Shown one piece after another: positions 26,014-34,278 of a stretch of 64,000 nucleotides of DNA. The stretch lies in NCBI GenBank assembly GCA_025808415.1, contig CP075525.1, positions 2,527,501-2,591,500 on the forward strand, read 5' to 3'. The notes under the pieces are model-generated. The model was not told the DNA's origin and made no database searches. It worked only from the letters and a program-made list of their open reading frames with translations. A program made the translations under genes and the position numbers. Origin of the DNA: Cyclobacteriaceae bacterium (GTDB taxonomy: Bacteria > Bacteroidota > Bacteroidia > Cytophagales > Cyclobacteriaceae). The first letter of the stretch is position 1. Each line of letters opens with the position of its first letter.

Positions 26014-27381
26014 ATGAGTTTTGAAGGAGAATTTGCCAGTTACGAGCCTTTAAGACGGTTACTTGATAGTGAAAAAGTTAAATCACTTCAAAACCGACTT
26101 AAAATAAGGCAACAGGAAGAAGAAACAGAAGACTTTGAAGGTTCAATAGTCAAAAAATCTGATTTGACTGAAAGCACATTGCAACCTGATTTAGTTCTTG
26201 CAATTGATGGTAGCAATTTAGCTGCTAAAGCAGAAAACGGATTTCCCGGTGCTGAATTTGGCTACATTACAATAGCTTCTGTTTTAATTGACTTAAAGTT
26301 AATTGGAGAGTTGGAAAAAAAGGAATTTGTAGAACCAAAGAAATTTCGGGAAACTGAGAAGGCATCAACTATTGAAAGTGTTTTTCCCGGCTGTAATGTA
26401 ATTCTTGATACAGAAAAGAATGCCAAATCTTCTTTAAGGAGAGCTTTATTTGAAGAGTTACGAAACAACACCATTTTCACAGATGGGGAAACTTTGCTTG
26501 ACACTTACGAGCATCTTTTCAGAATAAAACGAGAGCATTTTAAAGAAAAGAATTTACCAAGAAGTCCAATTGAAGGAGTTGAAGAAGAAATGACCTATGA
26601 CTATGGGGAATATACCTGTCCTCATTCAGGTGAGCCGCTTTTCTCAACTGATGCTTTGCGTTTACACGAACTTATGAACCCAGGCGGGAGCAATGGTGAA
26701 ATGTTTGGGCAAATAATGTCAACTCTCGAAAAACTTTGGCTTGTTCATATTCTAAGAGCATTTGAACGCAAAGGATGGTTAGCAACACTTCGGAGAGTTG
26801 CTTTTATAATGGATGGCCCTTTAGCAGTGTTCAGCACTTCATCTTGGCTGACGAAAGTTATTAGTCACGAATTAACCCGACTAAATGACCTTCAAAGGCA
26901 AGTAAACGGACAAGACCTTTTAATAATTGGAATTGAAAAATCAGGAACATTTTTTAATCACTTTATTGAGATTGATACTACCAAAGATGGGGTGACTGAC
27001 AAATTTCCAAAACAATCAGCCTTACTCCTAAATGATGGCTACATAAAACGAAATATCATATTTTCTGAAAGCCCCAAACCATACGGACAAGACACCTATT
27101 TTGGAAGAAAACTATTTTACAAAGCAGCATCAGGTCAAAAAATTGTTCCTGTTGTAGCTTGTTTCAACGAGTATCAACGAAATCTTGAAACTGCAAATCC
27201 TGATCAATTTACAAGATTAGCAGATGTTATGAATTTGCTTGACCAACTTGTTTCAAGTAGATACCCTAATTCTGTTTCACCGTTAGTTTCTGCACACGCT
27301 GAAGCAGCAATTCCATTGAACTTAGGTAAACGAATATTTGAAGATATCGCAAGAGAAATAAGAGAGAAATCAAAAGAATGA
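26014..27381 (+). CDS. nurA: NurA-domain nuclease
   Basis: 455 residues. LVLAIDGSNLAAKAENGFPGAEFGYITIASVLIDL near 64-98 is the NurA start motif with the first acidic residue; FIMDGPLAVFSTSSWL near 265 and LIIGIEKSGTFFNHFIEI near 303 are later motifs. The family has an RNase H-like fold with nuclease activity stimulated by HerA. The stop overlaps the methyltransferase start by 4 bp (ATGA). It is the probable effector nuclease of the cassette. Confidence 0.83.
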   Translation: MSFEGEFASYEPLRRLLDSEKVKSLQNRLKIRQQEEETEDFEGSIVKKSDLTESTLQPDLVLAIDGSNLAAKAENGFPGAEFGYITIASVLIDLKLIGELEKKEFVEPKKFRETEKASTIESVFPGCNVILDTEKNAKSSLRRALFEELRNNTIFTDGETLLDTYEHLFRIKREHFKEKNLPRSPIEGVEEEMTYDYGEYTCPHSGEPLFSTDALRLHELMNPGGSNGEMFGQIMSTLEKLWLVHILRAFERKGWLATLRRVAFIMDGPLAVFSTSSWLTKVISHELTRLNDLQRQVNGQDLLIIGIEKSGTFFNHFIEIDTTKDGVTDKFPKQSALLLNDGYIKRNIIFSESPKPYGQDTYFGRKLFYKAASGQKIVPVVACFNEYQRNLETANPDQFTRLADVMNLLDQLVSSRYPNSVSPLVSAHAEAAIPLNLGKRIFEDIAREIREKSKE

Positions 27382-28505
27382 TAGCAAGAGAAAAAATATT
27401 AAAAGGTTTTGAAACTGCCGAAGCACGTTGGGCAAGGTTTGGACCATATTATGCTATGTTTCCTTTGGAATTTGCATTTGATGTAGTTGAGAAGTATTCA
27501 AAGAAAGGCGATTATATCATTGACCCTTTTGCGGGAAGATGCAGCAGTATATATGCAGGTGGTGTTTTAGGTAGAAATAGTTTGGGAATTGAAATCAATC
27601 CTGTAGGTTGGTTGTATGGCACTGTAAAACTTCAACCAGCAGAGAAAGAAGAAGTTGTTGACCGACTTCTTGAAATTTATGGTAAGAGAAACTATTACAA
27701 TAGAGCCATACAACGAATGCCTGAATTTTATCGCATTTGCTACTGTGATGAAGTTCTGAAATTTCTATTGGCTGCCAGAACTCATTTAGATTGGAAAAAC
27801 AATAATATTGATGCGACATTGATGTCAATCCTTCTAATTTATTTACACGCAAAACTTGGTGAAGGACTTTCCAATCAAATGAGAATGACCAAATCAATGG
27901 GAATGAATTATTCGGTGCAATGGTGGAAGAAAAACAAATTGACCGTACCACCTGATATAAATCCTTGTGATTTCATTCTCAAAAAAATTGAATGGCGTTA
28001 TGAGAAAGGAAAACCTAAAGTTACTGAGAGTGCAGTTGTGTTTGGCGACAGTTCAAATGAATTAGTAAACATTGCAGAGCGAGCAATAAACAACGATATA
28101 AAATTTTCATTGCTGTTTACTTCACCCCCTTATTGCTCAATTACTGACTATCACGCTGACCAATGGTTGCGACTTTGGCTTTTAGGTGGTTCTGAAAATC
28201 CACAATCACTAAAGGAAAAACACAAAGGACGATTTGTAAACAAGCAAGAGTATTATGACCTGCTCGACAATGTTTTTGGACTTTGTGCCAAAATGATGAA
28301 AAGGAAAAGCACTGTTTACGTGCGGACAGACAAGAGAGAATTTACATTCAACTCGACACTTGAAATCCTGAAAAAGCATTTTCCAAATCATTCAGTAAAA
28401 ATCGTAGAAAAGCCTTTGACAAAAGACACCAAGACACAAACAAAACTTTACGGGGACAAGACAATGAAACCCGGTGAAGTTGATATTATAATGACAAGAA
28501 AATGA
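27378..28505 (+). CDS. DNA methyltransferase associated with HerA-NurA
   Basis: 375 residues. Motif I DPFAGRCSSIYAGGVLGRNSLGIEINP near 48-75 precedes motif IV TSPPYCSITDYHADQW near 248, so the order is I then IV; SPPY indicates amino methylation (N4-cytosine or N6-adenine). No separate restriction enzyme is encoded in this cassette, so HerA-NurA is the likely nuclease arm and this enzyme the self-marker. An end-of-cassette hairpin starts 14 bp after the stop. Confidence 0.88.
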   Translation: MIAREKILKGFETAEARWARFGPYYAMFPLEFAFDVVEKYSKKGDYIIDPFAGRCSSIYAGGVLGRNSLGIEINPVGWLYGTVKLQPAEKEEVVDRLLEIYGKRNYYNRAIQRMPEFYRICYCDEVLKFLLAARTHLDWKNNNIDATLMSILLIYLHAKLGEGLSNQMRMTKSMGMNYSVQWWKKNKLTVPPDINPCDFILKKIEWRYEKGKPKVTESAVVFGDSSNELVNIAERAINNDIKFSLLFTSPPYCSITDYHADQWLRLWLLGGSENPQSLKEKHKGRFVNKQEYYDLLDNVFGLCAKMMKRKSTVYVRTDKREFTFNSTLEILKKHFPNHSVKIVEKPLTKDTKTQTKLYGDKTMKPGEVDIIMTRK

Positions 28506-28519
28506 GCCAACCCAACAGC

Positions 28520-28578
28520 CACACACATTGCCAAGTCGCACAAGCCTTCACGCAAGCCAAAACTTGGCAAAGAGTGTG
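28520..28578 (+). repeat. ACA/AGA hairpin, end of cassette G
   Basis: CACAC-ACA-TTGCCAAGT pairs perfectly with ACTTGGCAA-AGA-GTGTG. Both stem parts differ from other copies while pairing is kept. Confidence 0.78.
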
Positions 28579-28629
28579 CCTGTTCCAACGCTCAACTGAC
28601 AGACAATCAACACGAAAGACAGAAGGCCA

Positions 28630-28768
28630 GCACCCAACAGCGGTTTGGCGTAATGGCGGGTGCAGTGCTTCGTATGACAGTTTTGTGGTAGGTTCAAGTG
28701 CAGTTCTTCGATTGAACTTTTGTGCTAAAAATCCGCCACTACGCCAAGCCGCAAAAACGTTATAGGGC
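28630..28768 (+). repeat. attC-like site G
   Basis: R'' GCACCCAAC (28630-28638) matches the opening tag GTTGGGTGC. The inner 120 bp are nearly identical to site A, with three single-base differences or indels. The right tag is GTTATAGGGC (28759-28768). Confidence 0.87.
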
Positions 28769-29560
28769 ATAGTATGACGACACAGACGACTGACATAAAA
28801 CGAGAATTTAAGACACCTTTGGGAGTTGTTCGTTGCGGACTTATCTGTAACCGACAAGACAATGTTATTGAGACAAAGAAATACGAAAACGGCAGTTCGG
28901 AAATTTTTAAAACGGACGCACACAACATTGAAATCGTTTCATTTAAAATAAGAGTTCCACTTTATAATGGGGAGACCTTGACTGACAGTTTCGGCTGGAT
29001 TTTTAGGATTGAAAAAACGGCTGACATTGACGAGAAACTAGAAACCTATTGCTTGCTTGACAAAATCAATGGCGAAATAACTTTTGACACAGCGACAGGA
29101 GAGCACTTGGACGCAATACAAGCCGACAGTAACGAGTGGACATTGCACATTGGGACAGAAGACGGAGAAATTTTAAATTCAAGAGCAGAAAATGACGACT
29201 GGTTTCCGCCAAGACTTAAAAACAAAGTGGATTTCTATCAGTCAATAACAGAAATGAAACAGAACGGATTTGTGACAAAAATTCCCGAACTAAAACAGGG
29301 AGAAAAAATTCACATTCAGTATTTGACAGCATACGACAAGAGAGATGAACAAAAAGTAAACACTTGGCTTGCAGTTGACGAGTTTAAAAGAAAATTAGAA
29401 AACTGGATTGGTATATGGTGACAAGAACTACGCCCTATAACAGGCGTTTGGCGCAATGGCGGGTGAAGTGGTTAATTGAACATTCTACCTCGCATCCACT
29501 TTTGTGGTGTTTTGACAGTTTTGTGCTCCGAAATCCGCCACTGCGCCAAGCGCCAAAACG
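28760..29560 (+). repeat. 801-bp cassette H, copy 2 of the duplicated cassette
   Basis: Same length and content as 2338-3138, with offset 26,422 throughout. Beyond the last G the sequences diverge at once (GGCTGC here, ACCAGC there). Confidence 0.9.
28774..29421 (+). CDS. Unknown 215-residue cassette protein (copy 2)
   Basis: Identical in protein sequence to the product of 2352-2999, and in the same position relative to the cassette ends. The family is not recognised; it has no signal peptide, membrane segment or obvious catalytic motif. It lies between two defence cassettes (HerA-NurA and HindIII-like). Perfect conservation of both copies points to a recent duplication, or to gene conversion, rather than long separate residence. 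Confidence 0.75.
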   Translation: MTTQTTDIKREFKTPLGVVRCGLICNRQDNVIETKKYENGSSEIFKTDAHNIEIVSFKIRVPLYNGETLTDSFGWIFRIEKTADIDEKLETYCLLDKINGEITFDTATGEHLDAIQADSNEWTLHIGTEDGEILNSRAENDDWFPPRLKNKVDFYQSITEMKQNGFVTKIPELKQGEKIHIQYLTAYDKRDEQKVNTWLAVDEFKRKLENWIGIW

Positions 29561-29568
29561 TTGGCTGC
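29432..29568 (+). repeat. attC-like site H
   Basis: Same as site B through the last G of the stem. R'' GCCCTATAAC (29432-29441) matches GTTATAGGGC at the cassette start. The right tag is GTTGGCTGC (29560-29568). Confidence 0.87.
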
Positions 29569-29645
29569 AATGCTAAGACCACACAACCGACAGTAACCGT
29601 TGACAACTTTTGACCTTTTTCGGACTGCTTAACCGACAATTTAAG

Positions 29646-29653
29646 TAAATTTG
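29646..29653 (+). promoter_or_regulatory. -7 box TAAATTTG for the HindIII-like operon
   Basis: TAnnTTTG match 25 bp before the start at 29679; no clear -33 element. This cassette has its own promoter but no ACA/AGA hairpin. Confidence 0.45.
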
Positions 29654-29678
29654 GAAACTAATATTTTGACAGAGATAA

Positions 29679-30593
29679 ATGAGTAAAATAATATCAGATA
29701 AGGCAATAAAAACAAGACAGTATTGGATTGAAGAAATCCGAAAACTGAGCGGACACTTTGGTAACGACACAGAAAAATTAGAAAAGGAGCTAGAAGCCGA
29801 AATAAAGAAAAACGGTGTTTCGTCACTTATTGACCACTTGCGACTTTGCGGAAATATCCCTGAAAGTTACGGACACGACACAAGTGAAGAAAAACTATAT
29901 TCAAAATACACCGACTGCTTACTTTCATTAGCTTATTCGGCATTAGGACTTAAAAGTTTGGTGCTTAAAGAGAGAGCAGATGCGGCAGACGTTGAAGCAT
30001 TTGCAAAAGATTACAGCTTTGTTGCAGATGCAAAAGCATTCCGACTAAGCAGGACAGCAAAAAATCAAAAAGACTTTAAAGTTCAAGCAATGCACGGTTG
30101 GAAACGTGGCAAACCATACGCAATGGTTGTTTGTCCTATTTATCAACTTCCAACTTCGTCAAGCCAAATTTACCAGCAAGCAACGACACAAAATGTTTGT
30201 GTTTTTACATATTCACACCTTGCATTGCTACTTTCTTACTCTGAAAAGGAAGGAAAGACAAAAGCCGAACAGCTTTTAAAGAAAATTTTCGAGACAGTTA
30301 AAGCACTCAATCCTTCAAAAAATGCTACCGACTATTGGTTAGCTATCAATAAAACAATTCTCTCCTTTTCTAAAGCAGTAGAACCTTTGTGGAGTATCGA
30401 GAAAGGCGTTGCGACTGAAAGTATTACTATTTCTAAAGAAGAAGCCCTAACATTCTTGGCACAAGAAAGAGAAAAGATAATGCGAATGAGTCACAAAGAA
30501 GCATTGAAAGAACTTATCAAAGTTCACAAGATTGAAAGCAGAATTAAAACTATTAGTGCAATTTCCGATAACGGACTATTTACACTTAAATAA
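29679..30593 (+). CDS. HindIII-family type II restriction endonuclease
   Basis: 304 residues. VADAKAFRLSRTAKNQKDFKV near residues 112-132 is almost the same as the catalytic block I recall from HindIII (VADAKSFRLSRTAKNQKDFKV), with Asp and the DAK motif of the PD-(D/E)xK fold. Upstream EEKLYSKYTDCLLSLAYSALGLKS and downstream YAMVVCPIYQLPTSSSQIYQQA also follow HindIII, and the length is similar (300). The expected target is AAGCTT, by homology only. The methyltransferase follows 6 bp later. Retained catalytic residues suggest an active enzyme. Confidence 0.93.
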   Translation: MSKIISDKAIKTRQYWIEEIRKLSGHFGNDTEKLEKELEAEIKKNGVSSLIDHLRLCGNIPESYGHDTSEEKLYSKYTDCLLSLAYSALGLKSLVLKERADAADVEAFAKDYSFVADAKAFRLSRTAKNQKDFKVQAMHGWKRGKPYAMVVCPIYQLPTSSSQIYQQATTQNVCVFTYSHLALLLSYSEKEGKTKAEQLLKKIFETVKALNPSKNATDYWLAINKTILSFSKAVEPLWSIEKGVATESITISKEEALTFLAQEREKIMRMSHKEALKELIKVHKIESRIKTISAISDNGLFTLK

Positions 30594-30599
30594 GAGACA

Positions 30600-31517
30600 A
30601 TGGAAAATTTCATAAATAAAATAATTGAAGGTAACTGTGTAGAAGTAATGCGAAAGTTTGACGAAAATCTAATTGACCTTACAGTTACTTCCCCCCCTTA
30701 TGACGATTTGAGAAATTACAAAGGATTTGTTTTTCCATTTGAAGACATTGCAAAAGAACTTTACAGAGTTACAAAACCAGGTGGCGTAGTAGTTTGGGTT
30801 GTTAATGATGCAACGATTAACGGCAACGAGACAGGCACGAGCTTTAAACAAGCATTATATTTTCAGCAAATTGGTTTCAATCTTCACGACACAATGATAT
30901 TTCGTAAGGCAAATCCAATTCCTCAAATCTACCGTAAACGCTATAACAATGAGTTTGAATTTATGTTTGTTTTCAGCAAAGGTGTTGTAAAAACACATAA
31001 CCCGATTATGGTTGACTGTTTGCACGCAGGACTTGAATTAAATGGAACTACCTACAAAAACTTTTCAAAGAACGAGCAGACAAGAGAAAAATTAGCAAAA
31101 CCAGTCAAAGACAAAAAAATAAAAGGAAACATTTGGGAATATGTTGTCGGTAAAAAACAAGAAGACCAAGAAGCAAAAGGACACCCTGCACCTTTTCCCT
31201 GTGAACTTGTAAGAGACCACATAAAATCTTGGACAAATCAAGGCGACTTAGTATTTGATCCAATGAGTGGTAGTGGGACAACAGCAAGAGTTGCTTGCGA
31301 AATGGGCAGACAATATATCGGTATTGACATAAGCCACGAATACTGCGAAATTGCAAGAAAACGAGTAAAATTAATTGCAGACATACCGACTTTATTTGTT
31401 GTTGAAGAACCAGAAGAAGAATATGCCGAAGTAGAAGAAGCACAGCAGCCAACAGCGGTTTTGCGTAATGGCGGTGGACGTGCTAAATTGAACGGTAGTG
31501 CTTCTAAAAAAAGTTAG
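30600..31517 (+). CDS. Cognate beta-type adenine DNA methyltransferase
   Basis: 305 residues. Motif IV TSPPYDDLRNYKGF near 30 precedes motif I LVFDPMSGSGTTARVA near 217-232, the beta-class order; QYIGIDISHEYCEIARKR binds AdoMet. It should protect the site cut by the HindIII-like enzyme. The last 24 residues or so (QQPTAVLRNGG.. to stop) are encoded by the left half of attC-like site I, so the cassette end has been absorbed into the reading frame or a stop was lost. A shorter ancestral end near EEPEEEYAEVEE is likely. Confidence 0.9.
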   Translation: MENFINKIIEGNCVEVMRKFDENLIDLTVTSPPYDDLRNYKGFVFPFEDIAKELYRVTKPGGVVVWVVNDATINGNETGTSFKQALYFQQIGFNLHDTMIFRKANPIPQIYRKRYNNEFEFMFVFSKGVVKTHNPIMVDCLHAGLELNGTTYKNFSKNEQTREKLAKPVKDKKIKGNIWEYVVGKKQEDQEAKGHPAPFPCELVRDHIKSWTNQGDLVFDPMSGSGTTARVACEMGRQYIGIDISHEYCEIARKRVKLIADIPTLFVVEEPEEEYAEVEEAQQPTAVLRNGGGRAKLNGSASKKS

Positions 31518-31580
31518 TGGTTATTGACAGTTTTCTGCTTCTAAATCCGCCACTACGCAAAGCCGCCAACCGTTAGCAGT
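31445..31580 (+). repeat. attC-like site I
   Basis: R'' GCAGCCAAC (31445-31453) matches the opening tag GTTGGCTGC. Arms GCGGTTTTGCGTAATGGCGG and CCGCCACTACGCAAAGCCGC pair. The left arm is translated as the methyltransferase C-terminus. The right tag is GTTAGCAGT (31572-31580). Confidence 0.85.
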
Positions 31581-31615
31581 CAGGCTAAAACGACAATCCA
31601 ACAAGACAATAACGA

Positions 31616-32455
31616 ATGACAATTAAGGCAGAAAATATTTTAAAACTTAACGACAGCGACTTGCGACATTACAAGTTGCACCTTGCTTGTTACAATGGAC
31701 ACGAACAACCATTGAATGTTTATTTACAAGGTTGGGACAGGTGGGTTGGATGGAATGAATGGCGTGGCAACAAAAACGATTTTAACAGACAATACATTTT
31801 CAGTTTGATTCAATTTTATCACGAACCAAACAAATGGCTATTTGGCGGCATTTTTAAAGTTGTAAACAGACTTGATGACTGGGCAGACACCGAAGTTGGT
31901 TATGAACTTGAATTGGTTGACTTACATAAAGAGTTAATCGGACGACTTGTGATTGACTTTTATCGCTATCAAGGTTTGCGTGGACGAGCATTTTTACTTG
32001 AAGGCTATTACAAGGACTTTGTTGTATCTGAAATTCTTAAAAAACCATTTGATGGAATTAATTTCCCTGGATACGAAAGCATAAACATTGACTTCCCTGA
32101 ATTAGAGACCGTTTTCAAGTATCAAAAGAATGATTGGAAAGCTGCATTGGAGAATGTAAAAGGTGTTTATGTGATTGCTGACAAGTCAAACGGGAAAAAA
32201 TATGTTGGTTCTGCATACGGTGATTTTGGTATTTGGTCAAGGTGGTCAGTTTACGTAGGGACAGGACACGGCTTTAATGACGAATTAACCAAAATAATTG
32301 CAGAAAACGGCATTGACTATGCAAGACAAAATTTTAGATTCAGTTTATTAGAATATCGCTCTATGCGTATTGACGACAACGTGATAATAAACAGAGAATC
32401 TTACTGGAAAGAAGTATTATTAACAAGGGGACAATTCGGCTACAATAAAAACTAA
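31616..32455 (+). CDS. GIY-YIG nuclease-domain protein
   Basis: 279 residues. The C-terminal domain (about 180-279) has GVYVIADKSNGKKYVGSAYG (GIY..YVG), IWSRW with the catalytic Arg, and RESYWKE with the metal-binding Glu. The N-terminal 170 residues (LNVYLQGWDRWVGWNEWRG) are not recognised. GIY-YIG domains cut DNA in restriction enzymes, homing endonucleases and repair proteins. It stands alone in a 1-kb cassette with a 43-bp leader and no visible promoter. A DNA-directed defence role is plausible but unproven. Confidence 0.8.
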   Translation: MTIKAENILKLNDSDLRHYKLHLACYNGHEQPLNVYLQGWDRWVGWNEWRGNKNDFNRQYIFSLIQFYHEPNKWLFGGIFKVVNRLDDWADTEVGYELELVDLHKELIGRLVIDFYRYQGLRGRAFLLEGYYKDFVVSEILKKPFDGINFPGYESINIDFPELETVFKYQKNDWKAALENVKGVYVIADKSNGKKYVGSAYGDFGIWSRWSVYVGTGHGFNDELTKIIAENGIDYARQNFRFSLLEYRSMRIDDNVIINRESYWKEVLLTRGQFGYNKN

Positions 32456-32498
32456 ATGACAACTGACTTGAATATTGACGACAGAAAAGAAGCCCGAA

Positions 32499-32634
32499 CC
32501 GCTAACACGGGTTTTGCGTCAGGCGGGGTGCCGTGCAAACTTGAAGCTATGTGCTTCTATTCAAGTTCAATGCTGGTTGACAGTTTTGTGCTCCAAAACC
32601 CGCCCGAACGCAAAGCCCGAAACCGTTAGGCAAC
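32499..32634 (+). repeat. attC-like site J
   Basis: R'' ends CCGCTAAC (to 32506) and pairs with the opening tag GTTAGCAG over GTTAGC but not beyond, a weaker match than most. Arms CGGGTTTTGCGTCAGGCGGG and CCCGCCCGAACGCAAAGCCCG pair. The right tag is GTTAGGCAAC (32625-32634). Confidence 0.8.
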
Positions 32635-32654
32635 ATTCTAAAAAGACGACAATA

Positions 32655-33479
32655 ATGCTAAAATGGTATGCTGACAATTCAGAAATGAGCACAGAAAAAG
32701 GGAAACCTAATGTGTTAGTTTTTGGTGGTGTTATTGTTGACAATAAATCTGAGAAACAGATTGAGACTCTCTTAAGAGAAATTAAAAGCAAATACACCTA
32801 TCCTACTTTGCCAATTAAGTGGAATTTCAAAGACCTCGAAGACGTTTACGCAGAGTGGAATAGACAAAAAGACTATGAATTACTAAAGCAAAAGTCATAC
32901 GAATGGCGGACTGAAATTTTTGAGCGGTCATTGGACATTGATTACAGAGTAGTTTTAGCTTGCACTGAAAGATATCCTTCCAAAATCCCATTAAAACAAA
33001 TTAAAGAACAACTGACAGGAATTACATTCACACAAGCTTTAATGAGAATTGGACTTTTTGCGAGAGATTTACCTTTCAGAGACAATTTTGAAATAATCTT
33101 AGACTGGCCAGACAGTAGCAATCCCAAACCATTTAATCGTGAATATTTCAGAGCCTATAATTTAGGACAATCATCAAACGGTGTGACTTTTCACTCTGGC
33201 CCATTAATGAATTTAGGCTTTAATGATAGCTTATACTTCGCAAAATCGACACATTCAGGCGTTTTACAATTTGCGGACTTAGTCATTGGAGCTGCAAAAG
33301 ATTTCATCCTTAAAACCATTCAGGGGACCGATAATTCCTTAGGGTATGACCTGACTACAAAAATACTTTCGAAATACCGTGGTTATCCCGGAAGAATTAT
33401 TGACTATGGTATGAACTTCGCCCCAAAGAACAGTAATCATGATAAAATTCGAGAAGAAATAAAAAAGAACGTTGCCTAA
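32655..33479 (+). CDS. DUF3800-like protein
   Basis: 274 residues from ATG 32655; an earlier in-frame start lies inside the attC-like site and would translate the palindrome. The first part (MLKWYADNSEMSTEK .. VLVFGGVIVDNK) has the early acidic residue of the DUF3800 RNase H-like fold, and SGVLQFADLVIGAAKD near 220 the late QxADxxxG motif. Function is not established; nuclease activity is predicted from the fold. The TAA stop lies within the R'' element of site K, so gene and cassette end are fused. Confidence 0.75.
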   Translation: MLKWYADNSEMSTEKGKPNVLVFGGVIVDNKSEKQIETLLREIKSKYTYPTLPIKWNFKDLEDVYAEWNRQKDYELLKQKSYEWRTEIFERSLDIDYRVVLACTERYPSKIPLKQIKEQLTGITFTQALMRIGLFARDLPFRDNFEIILDWPDSSNPKPFNREYFRAYNLGQSSNGVTFHSGPLMNLGFNDSLYFAKSTHSGVLQFADLVIGAAKDFILKTIQGTDNSLGYDLTTKILSKYRGYPGRIIDYGMNFAPKNSNHDKIREEIKKNVA

Positions 33480-33607
33480 CAGCCGTTTTGCAAAAGCGGG
33501 GGTTTCGTGCTTCTATGACAGTGAAGTACTAAATCCAAGCTTTGTTCAACTAATGAAGTTTAGTGCTGAAAATCCCCGCCTTCGCAAAGCGGCAAACCGT
33601 TAGCAGC
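33471..33607 (+). repeat. attC-like site K
   Basis: R'' GTTGCCTAAC (33471-33480) is the exact 10-base reverse complement of the opening tag GTTAGGCAAC. Arms GCCGTTTTGCAAAAGCGGGG and CCCCGCCTTCGCAAAGCGGC pair. The right tag is GTTAGCAGC (33599-33607). Confidence 0.87.
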
Positions 33608-33800
33608 AAGCGTAACAGACCGTGCAACCTGACAGTAACGGACGGACGGACAAGAAAAGTAAACCATTTTGACAGACAGACAAACAAAAACAGACCATAT
33701 TGAAACGGGACAACGGGTAAGCCGACACTCTTTGCTGACCCTTGTGTATTTTTTCTTTTTCCCCACCGCACATTTTTTATTCATTTTTTTGCCACCGCAC

Positions 33801-33866
33801 AATGGCACATTGGCTTTTGCCCCGACACACAAAAACCTACGCTTCGGCAAAAGCCAAAGAGCCATT
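33801..33866 (+). repeat. ACA/AGA hairpin, start of cassette L
   Basis: AATGGC-ACA-TTGGCTTTTGCC pairs perfectly with GGCAAAAGCCAA-AGA-GCCATT. Compared with the copy at 16803 the inner stem has changed on both sides. The leader 33608-33800 holds no gene and resembles those of cassettes F and O. Confidence 0.78.
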
Positions 33867-33882
33867 TTTCCCAACGCTTTTT

Positions 33883-33890
33883 TAACTTTG
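33883..33890 (+). promoter_or_regulatory. -7 box TAACTTTG
   Basis: TAnnTTTG match 30 bp before the gene at 33921 and 16 bp after the start hairpin. No good -33 TTG. Confidence 0.5.
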
Positions 33891-33920
33891 CATTTATAAA
33901 ACATCTATAAAGAGAACACT

Positions 33921-34259
33921 ATGCTATCAACAGAGAAAACATTATCAGAAGTAATTGAAATATTAAGACAACGAGGTTACACAGAAGACTTTAACCTGTT
34001 AGAAGAAAACATCTCATACAAAAAAGGAGGCGAAAAGGTTGATTTGAACGACATCGTTATTGATAAAATATATCGTTTTACCGGACAAAACGACTTGGAC
34101 GATGAAGCCATTTTATACGCAATGAGAAACCGAAAAGACGGAGCGAAAGGTGTATTTGTTAATGGATATGGAACTTACACAGACTCAGGGGCAAACGCTG
34201 TAATCAGTAAAATTAATGTTGAAGAAAATGACAATGATGATTGGACAGTAGAAAAATGA
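33921..34259 (+). CDS. Small conserved Bacteroidota protein
   Basis: 112 residues. GYTEDFNLLEENISYKKGG, KIYRFTGQNDLDDEAILYAM and KGVFVNGYGTYTDS recall a small Bacteroidota family that some records name phosphoribosylpyrophosphate synthetase. No PRPP-synthetase catalytic motif is visible, so that name should not be trusted. The protein is acidic and cytosolic. It is the first gene after the cassette promoter and precedes metal-related genes. Confidence 0.6.
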   Translation: MLSTEKTLSEVIEILRQRGYTEDFNLLEENISYKKGGEKVDLNDIVIDKIYRFTGQNDLDDEAILYAMRNRKDGAKGVFVNGYGTYTDSGANAVISKINVEENDNDDWTVEK

Positions 34260-34266
34260 TTTTTAT

Positions 34267-34274
34267 TAAATTTG
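34267..34274 (+). promoter_or_regulatory. -7 box TAAATTTG
   Basis: TAnnTTTG match 4 bp before the GTG at 34279, so the mRNA would be leaderless or nearly so. A TTG at 34241-34243 is farther upstream than usual. Confidence 0.45.
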
Positions 34275-34278
34275 CACC

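Noticed and set aside
28502..28765. ORFs on both strands in the interval before cassette H
   Set aside because: They cover the end hairpin and attC-like site G; similar ORFs arise at other copies of the palindrome because the repeat itself is open.
32475..32654. N-terminal extension of the DUF3800 protein
   Set aside because: It crosses attC-like site J and has no DUF3800-like sequence; ATG 32655 is used.
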